DNA of 64,000 nt from Nocardia brasiliensis ATCC 700358 (GCF_000250675.2 NC_018681.1:9176001-9240000); one strand, 5' to 3'; shown: positions 34,025 through 43,673, numbered from the stretch's first letter. Notes: generated by a model not told the origin, from the letters alone. Translations and numbers: made by a program.

Positions 34025-34120
34025 CCGGAAGGGCGCGGTGCCGTCACCGGCTCGGCGCGGAAAACGGCTGTGCGGAACGAGGATCCGCTTGATACGGTGT
34101 CCGCAGAGGGTTGGGTGTCT

Positions 34121-34405
34121 ATGGTTCGAAAGTTCGTTGCCGCGAAAGCGCTCGGCTTTCTTGCCCTCGTTTCCGTTTCTACCGCGCTGGCCATGCCGGA
34201 CGAGACTGAACCTGCGCGGACAACGGTGCGCACGGAGAACACCGCCGATATCGACTGGGATCTGGTGGTTCGCGCCTTCGATACCGAACGGGATTGCCGA
34301 TCCGCCACGGCGGCCTATCGCCGGCCCGGCAACGTCCCCGTGTGCGTTCCACACGAGACGAAGACCAGCGGAACCCTGTGGCTACTGCTGGTGTACCACC
34401 TGTGA
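34121..34405 (+). CDS. Small secreted hypothetical protein
   Basis: The 94-residue frame from ATG 34121 starts with a signal peptide (MVRKFVAAKALGFLALVSVSTALA), with cleavage before MPDETEP. The mature part has two cysteines (DTERDCRSATAAY and VPVCVPHE), which may bridge. The end is hydrophobic (TLWLLLVYHL). I recognise no family. An upstream in-frame start at 34070 would add 17 unlikely residues. The ribosome site is weak. Confidence 0.45.
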   Translation: MVRKFVAAKALGFLALVSVSTALAMPDETEPARTTVRTENTADIDWDLVVRAFDTERDCRSATAAYRRPGNVPVCVPHETKTSGTLWLLLVYHL

Positions 34406-34471
34406 CCCGGACGCCGTAGCCGAAGCCCGGCCCGCGGGGACCGGGCTCGGCCGGTTCACGGACGGGCGAAC

Positions 34472-34768
34472 TCAGTGTTCGTCGTAGTGGCCGTTGTGGG
34501 CGGCGTGGCGGTGGCCGTCGTGCAGGTAGTCGACGTGGTCGCCGTGCTGGACGGACTCGTGGCCGCAGCCTTCGCCGTGTTCGTGGGTGTGGTCGGCGTG
34601 CTCGGTGTGGCCCGACGGCTCGCACTCGTCGTAGTGGCCGTCGTGTTCGCGATGCAGGTGACCGTCGTGCGCGTAGTCGACATGGTCGCCGTGCTCGACC
34701 GCGGTGTGCCCGCAACCGGGGCCGTGCGCGTGCTCGTGCTCGGTGTGCTGCATATGCGCTGTCGTCAT
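34472..34768 (-). CDS. Histidine-rich metal-binding protein with internal duplication
   Basis: Of 98 residues, more than a quarter are His, with many Asp/Glu. Two near-copies are visible: HEHAHGPGCGHTAVEHGDHV with its continuation (residues 11-45), and HEHGEGCGHESVQHGDHV with its continuation (residues 62-98), each ending GHYDE. A CGH motif lies in each copy. No signal peptide is evident. Such proteins are likely cytoplasmic zinc or nickel stores or chaperones and in some actinobacteria are tied to zinc uptake. An inverted repeat upstream (34818) could be a metal-responsive operator. No transporter gene is adjacent. Confidence 0.8.
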   Translation of the reverse strand: MTTAHMQHTEHEHAHGPGCGHTAVEHGDHVDYAHDGHLHREHDGHYDECEPSGHTEHADHTHEHGEGCGHESVQHGDHVDYLHDGHRHAAHNGHYDEH

Positions 34769-34817
34769 CAGTTTTCCCTCTTTCCCAGCATGGACAGATG
34801 GAACTTGTGATCGTCAA

Positions 34818-34831
34818 CACATTAACATGTG
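34818..34831. promoter_or_regulatory. CACAT-TAAC-ATGTG inverted repeat before the His-rich gene
   Basis: This 14-base site lies 50 bases upstream of the start codon in an A+T-rich patch. It resembles the short palindromes bound by ArsR/SmtB-type metal sensors more than the longer Zur box. A TTGACG hexamer overlapping its downstream side on the minus strand may be a -35 element. Confidence 0.4.
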
Positions 34832-34926
34832 CGCATCAATGAAGGTTGCTGAGGGTGCGCCGGCCCCGCCCCGAACCGTGGCGTCCGACGCGCTGCAGGA
34901 ACGCGGACGCCACGGCATCGGAGACG

Positions 34927-35652
34927 TTAGAGCACCTGCGACAGAAAACGCTGTAAGCGTGGCGTCTGCGCGTTGTCGAACAGCGCGTCGGGCGTCCCGG
35001 TCTCCACCACCCGACCTTCGTCCATGAACACCACGCTGTCGGAAACCGTTCGGGCGAAGCCCATTTCGTGGGTCACCACGATCATCGACATGCCCCCCGA
35101 GGCCAGGTCGGCCATCAGCGCGAGCACACCCTTGACCAGCTCGGGGTCCAGCGCCGAGGTGGCCTCGTCGAAGAACATCACCTCCGGCTTCATCGCCAGC
35201 GCGCGGGCGATCGCGACGCGCTGCTGCTGCCCGCCGGACAGGTTCGCCGGCCGCGTGTCGACCTTGTCGGACAACCCGACGATCTCGAGCTGTTCCACCG
35301 CGAGCGCGCGAGCCGCTTCCTTGGACAGCCCGCGCAGCTTGCGCGGGCCGAGCGCCACATTGTCGGCCACGCTCTTGTGCGGAAACAGGTTGAAGTGCTG
35401 GAACACCATGCCGATGCGCTGGCGCAGCTTGTCCGGGTCCTCGGTGAGCACCGACGCGCCGTCCAGCAGCACGTCGCCCCGGTCGGGCTCGTGCAGCCGG
35501 TTCAGCACGCGCAGCAGCGTCGATTTGCCCGAGCCGGACGGGCCGATGACCGTGGTGGTCTTGCCCGCGTCGACGTGGATATCGATCCCGCGCAGCACGT
35601 GGTTGTGCCCGAGCGTGAGATGCAGTCCGGTACCGGTGAGGGAAGCACTCAT
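34927..35652 (-). CDS. Polar amino acid ABC importer ATP-binding protein, GlnQ-like
   Basis: The 241-residue ATPase shows Walker A GPSGSGKSTLLRVLN, signature LSGGQQQRVAIARALAM, Walker B VMFFDEATSALDPELV and switch ILVTHEMGFAR-like (VVTHEMGFART), exactly the GlnQ/HisP pattern (including MVFQHFNLFPHKSVADNV). It gives energy to the fused binding protein/permease encoded four bases upstream. The end, TPRLQRFLSQVL, is usual for polar amino acid importers. The amino acid is probably Glu/Gln or a relative, inferred from family. Confidence 0.92.
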   Translation of the reverse strand: MSASLTGTGLHLTLGHNHVLRGIDIHVDAGKTTTVIGPSGSGKSTLLRVLNRLHEPDRGDVLLDGASVLTEDPDKLRQRIGMVFQHFNLFPHKSVADNVALGPRKLRGLSKEAARALAVEQLEIVGLSDKVDTRPANLSGGQQQRVAIARALAMKPEVMFFDEATSALDPELVKGVLALMADLASGGMSMIVVTHEMGFARTVSDSVVFMDEGRVVETGTPDALFDNAQTPRLQRFLSQVL

Positions 35653-35656
35653 GGGT

Positions 35657-37453
35657 CTACCCGCGCCCTTCCGTGATCGTGGCGGTCTCGACCGGGTCGA
35701 TCGGCCGGTCCGGCCCGCCGGTGCGCATCCGGCGGTCGATGTAGTTCACCAGGTGGGTGAGCGGGATGGTGAGCAGCAGGTAGACCAGGCCCGCGGCGAC
35801 CAGCGGGGAGAGGTTTCCGGTCTGCGCGTTCAGGTCCCGGCCGACCGCGAACAGCTCACGCTGGGTGGCGAGCAGGCCGAGGAAGTAGATCAGCGACGAG
35901 TCCTTGATCAGCGCGATGAACTGGTTCATCAGCGCGGGCAGCACCCGCCGCACGCCCTGCGGGATCACCACCAGCGTCATCGCCTGCCGGTAGCCGAACC
36001 CGATGGCGCGGGCCGCCTCCAACTGGCCGGCCTCGACGGACTGGATACCGGAGCGGAAGATCTCACCGATATAGGCCGAGGCCAGCAGGGCCAGTGCGAC
36101 GGCGCCGAGCCAATACGGATTGTTCCCGGTCACGTTGCGCGCCACCGGCCCGATGCCCAGGCCGATCAACAGGATGATCACTACGGCGGGCAGGCCGCGG
36201 AAAATATCGGTGTACACCCGGGCGGGCCAGCGCAGCCATCGCGTCCGGGAGATGCCCGCCACCGCGAGCAACATGCCGAGCACGGTGCCGAGCACGCCCG
36301 AAACCACCGCCAGGATCAGCGTATTCGGCAGACCGGTCTTGAACAGGTCTGGAAAAGCCTTGCGGTACAACGACCAATCGAAGAACGTGTCCTTCAGTTG
36401 TTGCAGTGTGGATTTCGGCGCGCTCTGCGCGGTGTCGTCCGGCTTCTGCTGGGCGGCGAGGGCGGCGAAGTCGGGCAGCTGCGGCAGCGGCGCGGCCTTG
36501 GAGCCCGGCTGCCAGCCCGGCGGCAGTTCGCGCGGCACCCAGTCCTGGTAGAGCTTGGCGTAGGTGCCGTCGGCGATCACCGCGTCGAGGCCGCTGTTGA
36601 GCGCGTCGATCAGCGGCCGGTTGTTCTTGGCCACCGCGTAGCCGACGAAGTTGTCCAAGCTGAAGGTGTTCTGCGACACCGTCGTTCCGTCGCCGGGCTT
36701 GATCGCGCCCGCCGCCTGCGCCGACGGCGCGACCCAGGCGTCGACCTGGCCGGACTTCAGGTTCGCGTAGGCGGTGTTGTAGTCGGGGAACTTCACCGGA
36801 TCCAAATGCAGTGTGTTGACCACGAACTCGTCCTGCACCGTGCCCTGCACGACCGCGATCCGGGTGCCGCGGTTCAGGTCCGAGAACCCTTTGATCGCAC
36901 TGTCGGCCGGCGCGACCAGCGAGAAGTAGCCGAAGTCGTAGCCATTGGTGAAGCCGACCAGCTGCCTGCGCGCATCGGTGGTGGTGATGTTCGACGAGCC
37001 GACGTCGAAGCGCCCGCCCGCCACCTGCGCCAGCAGCCCGGCGAAATCGGTGCCCGAGAACTCCACCTGCAGACCGAGTTTCGCGCCGATCGCGCGCAAC
37101 AGCTCGTTGTCGAATCCGGTGAAGGCGCCCGCGCCGTCGACGCAGATGCTCGGCGGCGCGTCGGAGAGCGTGCCGACGCTGAGCTTGCCCGGCGTGATCA
37201 AGCCGAGCTTCGAGACGTCGATCGCGGAGACCGGCGCGGTGGTCGCGGTGGTGTATTTGTCCGCGCCCGCGGTCTGCGCCGACGCCAGGTTGGTCGGCGC
37301 GGCCGAGGCCGCGCTCACCCCGGGCGGGGAACACAGGTTGCGCTCCGAGGAAGCACCATCGGAGCCGGAACCACACGCCGTGGCCGCGAGACCGACGGCA
37401 AGCAATATCACGGCGATCAACGCACGAGACCGCACAGCGGGCAGACCAGCCAT
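35657..37453 (-). CDS. Amino acid ABC importer, fused lipoprotein binding protein and permease
   Basis: The 598-residue protein begins with a lipoprotein signal peptide (ALIAVILLAVGLAATACGSG). Residues ~90-320 form a type II periplasmic binding domain (GKLSVGTLSDAPPSICVDGAGAFTGFDNELLRAIGAKLGLQVEF). A Pro/Gln-rich linker follows, and residues ~390-575 are a HisM/GlnP-type permease (NTLILAVVSGVLGTVLGMLLAV; EAARAIGFGYRQAMTLVVIPQGVRRVLPALMNQFIALIKDSSL, the EAA loop). Most importers have these as two proteins. The ATG at 37453 is chosen because the signal peptide starts there. The ATPase gene follows after four bases. Confidence 0.9.
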   Translation of the reverse strand: MAGLPAVRSRALIAVILLAVGLAATACGSGSDGASSERNLCSPPGVSAASAAPTNLASAQTAGADKYTTATTAPVSAIDVSKLGLITPGKLSVGTLSDAPPSICVDGAGAFTGFDNELLRAIGAKLGLQVEFSGTDFAGLLAQVAGGRFDVGSSNITTTDARRQLVGFTNGYDFGYFSLVAPADSAIKGFSDLNRGTRIAVVQGTVQDEFVVNTLHLDPVKFPDYNTAYANLKSGQVDAWVAPSAQAAGAIKPGDGTTVSQNTFSLDNFVGYAVAKNNRPLIDALNSGLDAVIADGTYAKLYQDWVPRELPPGWQPGSKAAPLPQLPDFAALAAQQKPDDTAQSAPKSTLQQLKDTFFDWSLYRKAFPDLFKTGLPNTLILAVVSGVLGTVLGMLLAVAGISRTRWLRWPARVYTDIFRGLPAVVIILLIGLGIGPVARNVTGNNPYWLGAVALALLASAYIGEIFRSGIQSVEAGQLEAARAIGFGYRQAMTLVVIPQGVRRVLPALMNQFIALIKDSSLIYFLGLLATQRELFAVGRDLNAQTGNLSPLVAAGLVYLLLTIPLTHLVNYIDRRMRTGGPDRPIDPVETATITEGRG

Positions 37454-37474
37454 GATGGACAACCCTAGCGGCGC

Positions 37475-37491
37475 GCGGGTTGCTAACCCGC
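37475..37491. promoter_or_regulatory. GCGGGTT-N3-AACCCGC inverted repeat before the amino acid importer
   Basis: Seven-base perfect arms with a three-base centre lie 22 bases upstream of the importer start. It could be an operator or a leader hairpin. No regulator can be named. Confidence 0.35.
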
Positions 37492-37623
37492 AGCTACCCC
37501 AGGGGCACCCGGAACGGGACAAGTCGGACCAGGACCGCACGGATACGGCTCAGCGTGATCCGAATTCCGCCGCGCTACGACCGTCCCGAACCGGCAATCG
37601 GGCTCCGACCGGGCAGAACCGGC

Positions 37624-38418
37624 TCAGGCGAGCCCGCTGACCTGTTCCGGGTTCACCTCGTCGCGCCAGCGGATCGCGCGTTCGGCCTCACTGAGGTCGT
37701 AGTCCGGCCCGTCGACGCCGATAGTGAAAGTAGACACACCCGCCGCGACGAAGGCGGGCGCCTGCGCGCGCCCCGGCCACTGCACGGAACGCTCGATCCG
37801 CGCGTCGTCGGTGCCGACGGCGCCGCAATGCTCGGCGAGCACCTTGTTCTTGTGCGCGAGTTCGTCCAGACCGGAGAAGCTGTGCCACATGTGCGCGTAC
37901 TCGGCGACCAGGCGCAGCGTCTTACGTTCGCCACCGCCGCCGATGAGGATCGGGATCTCGCGGGTCGGCGCCGGGTTCAGCGCACGCAGCCGGGCGGTGA
38001 GCCGGGCCATGTTCTCCTTCAGCAGCGCGAGCCTGCTGCCCGCCGTGCCGAAGTCGTAGCCGTACTGGTCATAGTCCTTCTGGAACCAGCCCGCGCCGAT
38101 GCCGAGGATGAGCCGGCCGTCGCTGATGTGGTCCACCGTGCGCGCCATGTCGGCGAGCAGATCCGGGTTGCGGTAGCCGCCGCCGGTGACCAGTGCGCCG
38201 AGCTCCACCCGTTCGGTCTGCTCGGCGATCGCGCCGAGCATGGTCCAGCACTCGAAGTGCGCGCCCGCGGGATCGCCGGTGAGCGGATAGAAGTGATCCC
38301 AGTTGAAGACGATGTCCACACCCGCATCCTCGGCGCGGCGCACCGCGTCGCGGATGAGCCCGTACTTCGGGGAGTGCTGCGGCTTCAGCTGCACTGCGAT
38401 CCGAACCGGCCGGTTCAT
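37624..38418 (-). CDS. LLM class F420-dependent oxidoreductase
   Basis: The 264-residue protein is a luciferase-like monooxygenase (TIM barrel) family member. The first strand IRVAVQLKPQHSP-like (VRIAVQLKPQHSPKYGLIRDAVRRAEDAGVDIVFNWDHFYPL) and the LGIGAGWFQKDYDQYGYDF motif (F420-type phosphate site) mark it, with GGGGERKTLRLVAEYAHMWH at the end. Actinobacterial members use coenzyme F420. The size matches M. tuberculosis Rv0044c, in the same chromosomal neighbourhood as I recall it. The ATG at 38418 is used because the conserved part starts immediately. The substrate is unknown. Confidence 0.85.
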   Translation of the reverse strand: MNRPVRIAVQLKPQHSPKYGLIRDAVRRAEDAGVDIVFNWDHFYPLTGDPAGAHFECWTMLGAIAEQTERVELGALVTGGGYRNPDLLADMARTVDHISDGRLILGIGAGWFQKDYDQYGYDFGTAGSRLALLKENMARLTARLRALNPAPTREIPILIGGGGERKTLRLVAEYAHMWHSFSGLDELAHKNKVLAEHCGAVGTDDARIERSVQWPGRAQAPAFVAAGVSTFTIGVDGPDYDLSEAERAIRWRDEVNPEQVSGLA

Positions 38419-38522
38419 CCTTGCGCCCCGATGATTCGTTCCCTCATGGCAACGCTCCTCCTCGACGTCGGCGGCAATTCCCCAGACCGAGGCTACCCGC
38501 GGCCGACGGACCGGCGCAGCGT

Positions 38523-39461
38523 TCAGGCGCGATGCGGCTGGAAGGTGCTGCGGTCGGTGAGCAGGACCGCGAAGGTCAGCACCCAGGCGCCCACCGCCAC
38601 GACCAGCAAGAACTCCCCCAGGAGGTGCAGTGCGGGCACACCCACGGCCGCACCGGTGGACAGGGTCGCGACGGCGGTCATGCCCAGCGGGAAGACGGTG
38701 GCCCAGCGCCGGATGTCGTAGCCGGGTCGCGGGCGCACGACCTCGGCGACCATCAGGACGGCGTAGCCGATCAGGTTGAGGCCCAGCACGATCAGCGCGA
38801 CGACGCGCAACAGCCCGTGCATGCCGCCGGACAGCTGGTGGGCCGCAACGAGTTTCGATGCGGCCAGGGCCGAGATGGCCAACGCTCCGGTGGCGATCCA
38901 TTGATCACCCGCCCCGGTCCACACCTGTTCGACATCGAAATGCACCAGGGCTGCGACGTAGAGCAGCAGCCCGAGCGAGAAGAACACCGACGCGGCGAGG
39001 ATCAGCCAACCGCCTGCCCCGGCGAGCGCCAAGGTACTCGCCAAGACAGCCAGACCCTGCGTCGAGACGCACACCAGGAAAACGACACCCGGCATGCGTC
39101 GCCGGGTATGGCGCAGCACGCCGTGTAACAGCAACGGCCACAACAACATCGCTCCGAGGAGCAGCACCGCCGCCAGCGCGGGCAGACCCAGTTGCGCGAT
39201 CCGGCTGCCGAGCACCGTGGTCGCCGCGACACCGGTGAGCGCGGGCGGGGTATCGGCCTCGGCTGTCCAGCGAGCGCGATTGCGCAGCAACCGCTCCGCG
39301 AAATCGAACACCAGCAGCAGCCAGACGAGCACGGCCAGCGCTAGCAGGACCCAGGACACGACCTCGAAGCCGATCAGGTGCAGCCCGATCGACACGATGC
39401 CCGTGGCCATCACGAACGACCCCGCCGCGGGCGGTAGTTCACGCCACCATCGCTGTGCCAC
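38523..39461 (-). CDS. TDT/SLAC1 family transporter (C4-dicarboxylate/tellurite resistance type)
   Basis: The 312-residue protein has ten hydrophobic helices starting with PPAAGSFVMATGIVSIGLHLIG, the hallmark of the TDT family (TehA, Mae1, SLAC1). A second marker is GWLILAASVFFSLGLLLYV. Family members carry malate, tellurite-related anions or other anions; no substrate is evident. The GTG at 39461 is selected, since the frame upstream encodes unrelated Ser/Arg-rich sequence through the repeats at 39546-39637. Confidence 0.78.
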   Translation of the reverse strand: MAQRWWRELPPAAGSFVMATGIVSIGLHLIGFEVVSWVLLALAVLVWLLLVFDFAERLLRNRARWTAEADTPPALTGVAATTVLGSRIAQLGLPALAAVLLLGAMLLWPLLLHGVLRHTRRRMPGVVFLVCVSTQGLAVLASTLALAGAGGWLILAASVFFSLGLLLYVAALVHFDVEQVWTGAGDQWIATGALAISALAASKLVAAHQLSGGMHGLLRVVALIVLGLNLIGYAVLMVAEVVRPRPGYDIRRWATVFPLGMTAVATLSTGAAVGVPALHLLGEFLLVVAVGAWVLTFAVLLTDRSTFQPHRA

Positions 39462-39545
39462 GCCAGTATCACAACTCGAGCGCTCGCCCCTGGTCAAACG
39501 ACTGGAGAGCAACTGCTTCCGAGGGTTGGGCCGCATCGACAGGCA

Positions 39546-39637
39546 GCGCCGAGCGCTCGATTCCACCAGCGCCGAGCGCTCGATTCCACCAGCGCCCAGC
39601 GCCCGATCCAACCAGCACCCAGCGATCGATTCCGCGC
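39546..39637. repeat. Four tandem 23-bp repeats
   Basis: Copies begin at 39546, 39569, 39592 and 39615. The first two are identical; the third has four and the fourth several changes. The unit starts GCGCCGAGCGCTCGATTCC. The array lies between the divergent TDT transporter and sugar ATPase genes, about 85 bases upstream of the transporter start and 108 bases before the ATPase start. It may be a repeated binding site or a slippage product; there are no spacers, so it is not CRISPR. Confidence 0.85.
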
Positions 39638-39744
39638 GAACTCGAGCATTTCGAGCAGGAATCGCGCAGAACCAGTAATATCGCGGGTCAACCCTTACTC
39701 GGATCGTCCGGCACGTTCCTGCCGGTGATGGGAAGTGATTTCGC

Positions 39745-40827
<1,083 letters not shown>

Positions 40828-41018
40828 GTCCGGTGGTGCCGCCGCAACCGTAGGTCGGCGCGGCGGCAGCAGACGGATCAGCGAGTCGTCAGCCCGGCTC
40901 CGACCGCACGGCGCCGGCGAGCGCGGCACACATGATCGCTCCCGCACCACTTCTGCGGTCCCGCACCCGCTCTGGCGTGGCGCAGCGAGTGCGGGAAGAC
41001 GGAAAGGGTGCGGGGGCT

Positions 41019-41534
41019 TCAGGGGTTTGGGGACCGCTTGGCGGCGAGGTAGTCGTCGTTCACGCGGACGCCGAGTTCTTCGAGCGCGATCTCGCGGCCG
41101 GATTCGCTGCGGACCTGTACGCGCACGGGTGCGCCCGTGGCTTCTTCGACCAGTAGCAGCGGGGCCGGGCCCGGCTGCAGATAGGCGTCGCCCCACTGCA
41201 TCAGTGCCAGGACGGCCGGGAGCAGGCCGCGGCCCATCTCGGTCAACACGTATTCGTGCCGGGTGCGTTTGCCCTGCTCCTGGTAGGGCTGCTTGGTGAG
41301 CAGGCCGGCGGCGGTGAGTTTGCGGAGCTGGCTCGCCGCGGCCGCGTCGGTGATGCCGACGCGCTGCGCGAAGCCGTCGAACCGGGTGGTGCCGTAGTAC
41401 GCCTCGCGCAGAATCAGGACGGCCGAGCGGGTGCCGACCAGATCCATCGCCTTGGCGATCGAGCAATCCGTCGTCTGCCACGCGCTCAGATCGGCCAACC
41501 GGCCTTCCATCACTGCTGCCATGACCGACATCAT
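41019..41534 (-). CDS. HxlR family transcriptional regulator (first)
   Basis: The 171-residue protein has the HxlR winged-helix core: CSIAKAMDLVGTRSAVLILREAYYGTTRFDGFAQRVGITDAAAASQLRKLTAAGLLTKQPYQ, with the recognition helix in TDAAAASQLRKL and the wing RTRHEYVLTEMGRGLLPAVLALMQWGDAYLQ. A ~50-residue C-terminal extension is present. It is divergent from the thiolase gene, with a palindrome between them, so it probably controls that gene and itself. Three ATGs are close together; the first is used. Confidence 0.85.
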   Translation of the reverse strand: MMSVMAAVMEGRLADLSAWQTTDCSIAKAMDLVGTRSAVLILREAYYGTTRFDGFAQRVGITDAAAASQLRKLTAAGLLTKQPYQEQGKRTRHEYVLTEMGRGLLPAVLALMQWGDAYLQPGPAPLLLVEEATGAPVRVQVRSESGREIALEELGVRVNDDYLAAKRSPNP

Positions 41535-41557
41535 AGCCGAGCTGACTTGCCTTTACT

Positions 41558-41580
41558 ATTGCCAGGTGTACTCTGGCTAT
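41558..41580. promoter_or_regulatory. Imperfect palindrome between the HxlR and thiolase genes
   Basis: ATTGCCAG and CTGGCTAT (one mismatch from perfect) are separated by seven bases. The site is midway in the divergent promoter region, where an HxlR operator would be expected. Confidence 0.45.
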
Positions 41581-41633
41581 GTGTTGATAGAGCCAGGCAG
41601 AGCCGCCGGGCTCTCGGTCCGAAAGGAAGCACC

Positions 41634-42803
41634 ATGAGAGACGCGGTGATCGTCGAAGCGGTACGCACCCCGATCGGCAAGGGCAAGCCGAACGGCGCGT
41701 TGCACGAGGTCAACGCGGTGGACCTGCTCGCGCACAGCCTGCGCGAGGTGGTCAGCCGCAGCGGCGTCGACCCGGTACTCATCGATGACGTGATCGGCGG
41801 CATCGTCACCCAGGTCGGCGAGCAGGGCATGAACATGACCCGGCGGGCCGCGCTCGCCGCCGGCTACCCCGAATCCGTCGCCGCCACCACGGTGGACCGG
41901 CAGTGCGGCAGCAGTCAGCAGGCGATCCACTTCGCCGCGCAGGGCGTGCTCGCCGGGGCGTACGACATCGTCGTCGCCGCCGGTGTCGAATCGATGGGCC
42001 GAGTTCCCATGGGCGCCAACCTCGTCGGCTCCGACGATGTCTCGGGCCGCGGCTTCGCCGAGCGCTACCCGGAAGGGCTGGTACCACAGGGAATCAGCGC
42101 CGAACTGATCGCCGCCAAATGGGGCCTGAACCGCACACAGCTCGACGAATTCGCCATCGGCAGTCACGAAAAGGCCGCTCTGGCAACGAAGAACGGCCTG
42201 TTCACGCGTGAACTCGCCCCGCTGAACGGCCTGCACACCGACGAGGGCATCCGGGTCGGCAGCACCCTGGATACCCTCGCCAAGCTGCGTCCCGCGTTCT
42301 ACGACGAGGCCATGTCGGCCCGCTTCCCGCAGATCGGCTGGGAGGTCACCGCGGCGTCCGCGAGCCAGGTCAGCGACGGCAGTGCCGCGGTGCTCATCAT
42401 GACCAGCGAGCGCGCGAAGCAGTTGGGCCTGCGTCCGCTGGCGCGGCTGCACAGCTTCGCGGTGGCCGGCGACGATCCGCTGCTGATGCTCACCGCCGTC
42501 ATCCCGTCGACCCGAAAAGTGTTGCAGCGGGCCGGACTCCAGCTCTCCGACATCGACCTGTTCGAGGTCAACGAGGCCTTCTCGCCCGTCGTGCTGGCCT
42601 GGGCGCAGGAGACCGGCGCCGACCTCGCCAAGGTCAACGTGCACGGCGGCGCGATCGCCATCGGCCATCCGCTCGGCGCCTCCGGCACCCGCTTGGCCAC
42701 CACCCTGGTGCATGCCATGCAGGAGCGCGGCGCCCGCTACGGCCTGCAAACCATGTGCGAGGCAGGCGGTTTGTCCAACGCGATGATCCTCGAACGCCTC
42801 TGA
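41634..42803 (+). CDS. Acetyl-CoA acetyltransferase (thiolase)
   Basis: The 389-residue thiolase has the nucleophilic Cys in TTVDRQCGSSQQA, the NEAF segment (EVNEAFSPVVLAW), the catalytic His in GGAIAIGHPLGASGTR, and the second Cys in LQTMCEAGG. All catalytic groups are intact. It splits or forms 3-ketoacyl-CoA; whether it works in beta-oxidation or in biosynthesis cannot be told. The ATG follows GAAAGGAAG. An HxlR regulator is divergent, so the gene may respond to a metabolite or to stress. Confidence 0.92.
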   Translation: MRDAVIVEAVRTPIGKGKPNGALHEVNAVDLLAHSLREVVSRSGVDPVLIDDVIGGIVTQVGEQGMNMTRRAALAAGYPESVAATTVDRQCGSSQQAIHFAAQGVLAGAYDIVVAAGVESMGRVPMGANLVGSDDVSGRGFAERYPEGLVPQGISAELIAAKWGLNRTQLDEFAIGSHEKAALATKNGLFTRELAPLNGLHTDEGIRVGSTLDTLAKLRPAFYDEAMSARFPQIGWEVTAASASQVSDGSAAVLIMTSERAKQLGLRPLARLHSFAVAGDDPLLMLTAVIPSTRKVLQRAGLQLSDIDLFEVNEAFSPVVLAWAQETGADLAKVNVHGGAIAIGHPLGASGTRLATTLVHAMQERGARYGLQTMCEAGGLSNAMILERL

Positions 42804-42813
42804 TCGGATCGGT

Positions 42814-42833
42814 GCCCACCCTGCGGGGTGGGC
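42814..42833. terminator. Hairpin terminator after the thiolase gene
   Basis: GCCCACCC and GGGTGGGC enclose a four-base loop (TGCG). It lies 10 bases after the thiolase stop and 4 bases from the stop of the convergent gene, so it serves both. Confidence 0.75.
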
Positions 42834-42837
42834 GCTG

Positions 42838-43176
42838 TCAGACCGCGACCAGCACGATCGCGACCAGCAGTCCGGCTACCCACGCGCCGATGATCACCGG
42901 CACCGCCACCACGGGGGTCCACCCGACAGGCCTGCGGGCCCGGACCTTTCCCACCATCAGCAGCACCGCCCAGAGCACCGCGCCGACGATCCCGGCGAAC
43001 GCGACGAACTGCGCGACCGCCAGGTAGCGCCGCGCCCCGCCGTCGGCGTCTTCCCATGCCACCACGTCGTAGACCGACACGAATGCCGCCACCACCCAGG
43101 CAAAACCGATCACGAACACCGACCCGAGCACCGCCCGCACGATATCCGTTCCCCACCCCCGCAATTCCGAACTCAC
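42838..43176 (-). CDS. Small integral membrane protein, unknown function
   Basis: The 112-residue protein has three hydrophobic helices (VLGSVFVIGFAWVVAAFVSVY; LAVAQFVAFAGIVGAVLWAVLLM; TPVVAVPVIIGAWVAGLLVAIVLV). GTG at 43176 is chosen, since AGGGG stands just before it. No family is recognised. It follows the HxlR gene at 43221 on the same strand after 44 bases and may be co-transcribed. Confidence 0.6.
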   Translation of the reverse strand: MSSELRGWGTDIVRAVLGSVFVIGFAWVVAAFVSVYDVVAWEDADGGARRYLAVAQFVAFAGIVGAVLWAVLLMVGKVRARRPVGWTPVVAVPVIIGAWVAGLLVAIVLVAV

Positions 43177-43220
43177 CCCTGATTTCTGCCCGCAACGTCG
43201 CCCTGCCAAACGCGCGGCCC

Positions 43221-43673
43221 TCAGGTCGCCGCGCCGGGACCGGGCAGCAGGTCGATGTCGGTGGCGCGCATGGGTTCCCCGCAGTGGTCGCAGCGGAGCT
43301 CCACATTGCTGATCTCGCCGCAGGCGTGATGACGGTAGAGGACCGGCGGACCGGCTGCACCCGCCCGCCACTTGTCGCCCCAGCCCTTCATGACCATGAG
43401 CACCTCGAACAGTTCGATGCCCTGCTGGGTCAGTACGTATTCGTAACGCGGGCGCTGGTCGTAGGGCTTGCGCTCGAGTATGCCGTGCTCGACCAGATGG
43501 TTCAGGCGTTCGGTGAGCACCTTGCGGGAGACACCGAGATCGGCCTGGAGCTGATCGAAGCGCGTCATGCCGACGAACACGTCGCGCAGGATCAGCGGCG
43601 ACCACGCCTCGCCGATGACATCGAGGGTGCGCGCGATGGAACAGGCCATCTCACCGAAATTCGTCCGCTGCAT
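43221..43673 (-). CDS. HxlR family regulator with C-terminal Cys pair
   Basis: The 150-residue protein has the HxlR core (CSIARTLDVIGEAWSPLILRDVFVGMTRFDQLQADLGVSRKVLTERLNHLVEHGILERKPY). A C-terminal segment has four metal-type residues: HHACGEISNVELRCDHCGEPM, with C-G and C-D-H-C spacing like a zinc ribbon or redox switch. It is divergent from the DHFR-like gene at 43763 and probably regulates it. The N-terminal Cys in EMACSIAR is shared by many HxlR sensors of aldehydes or electrophiles. Confidence 0.85.
   Translation of the reverse strand: MQRTNFGEMACSIARTLDVIGEAWSPLILRDVFVGMTRFDQLQADLGVSRKVLTERLNHLVEHGILERKPYDQRPRYEYVLTQQGIELFEVLMVMKGWGDKWRAGAAGPPVLYRHHACGEISNVELRCDHCGEPMRATDIDLLPGPGAAT

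Noticed and set aside
34475..34810. Rightward frame encoding a Val-rich hydrophobic protein
   Set aside because: It is the exact antisense of the His/Asp-rich gene: complements of His and Asp codons give Val, so the hydrophobicity is an artefact.
39546..39637. CRISPR-like array
   Set aside because: The 23-base units are adjacent with no spacers and there are no cas genes.
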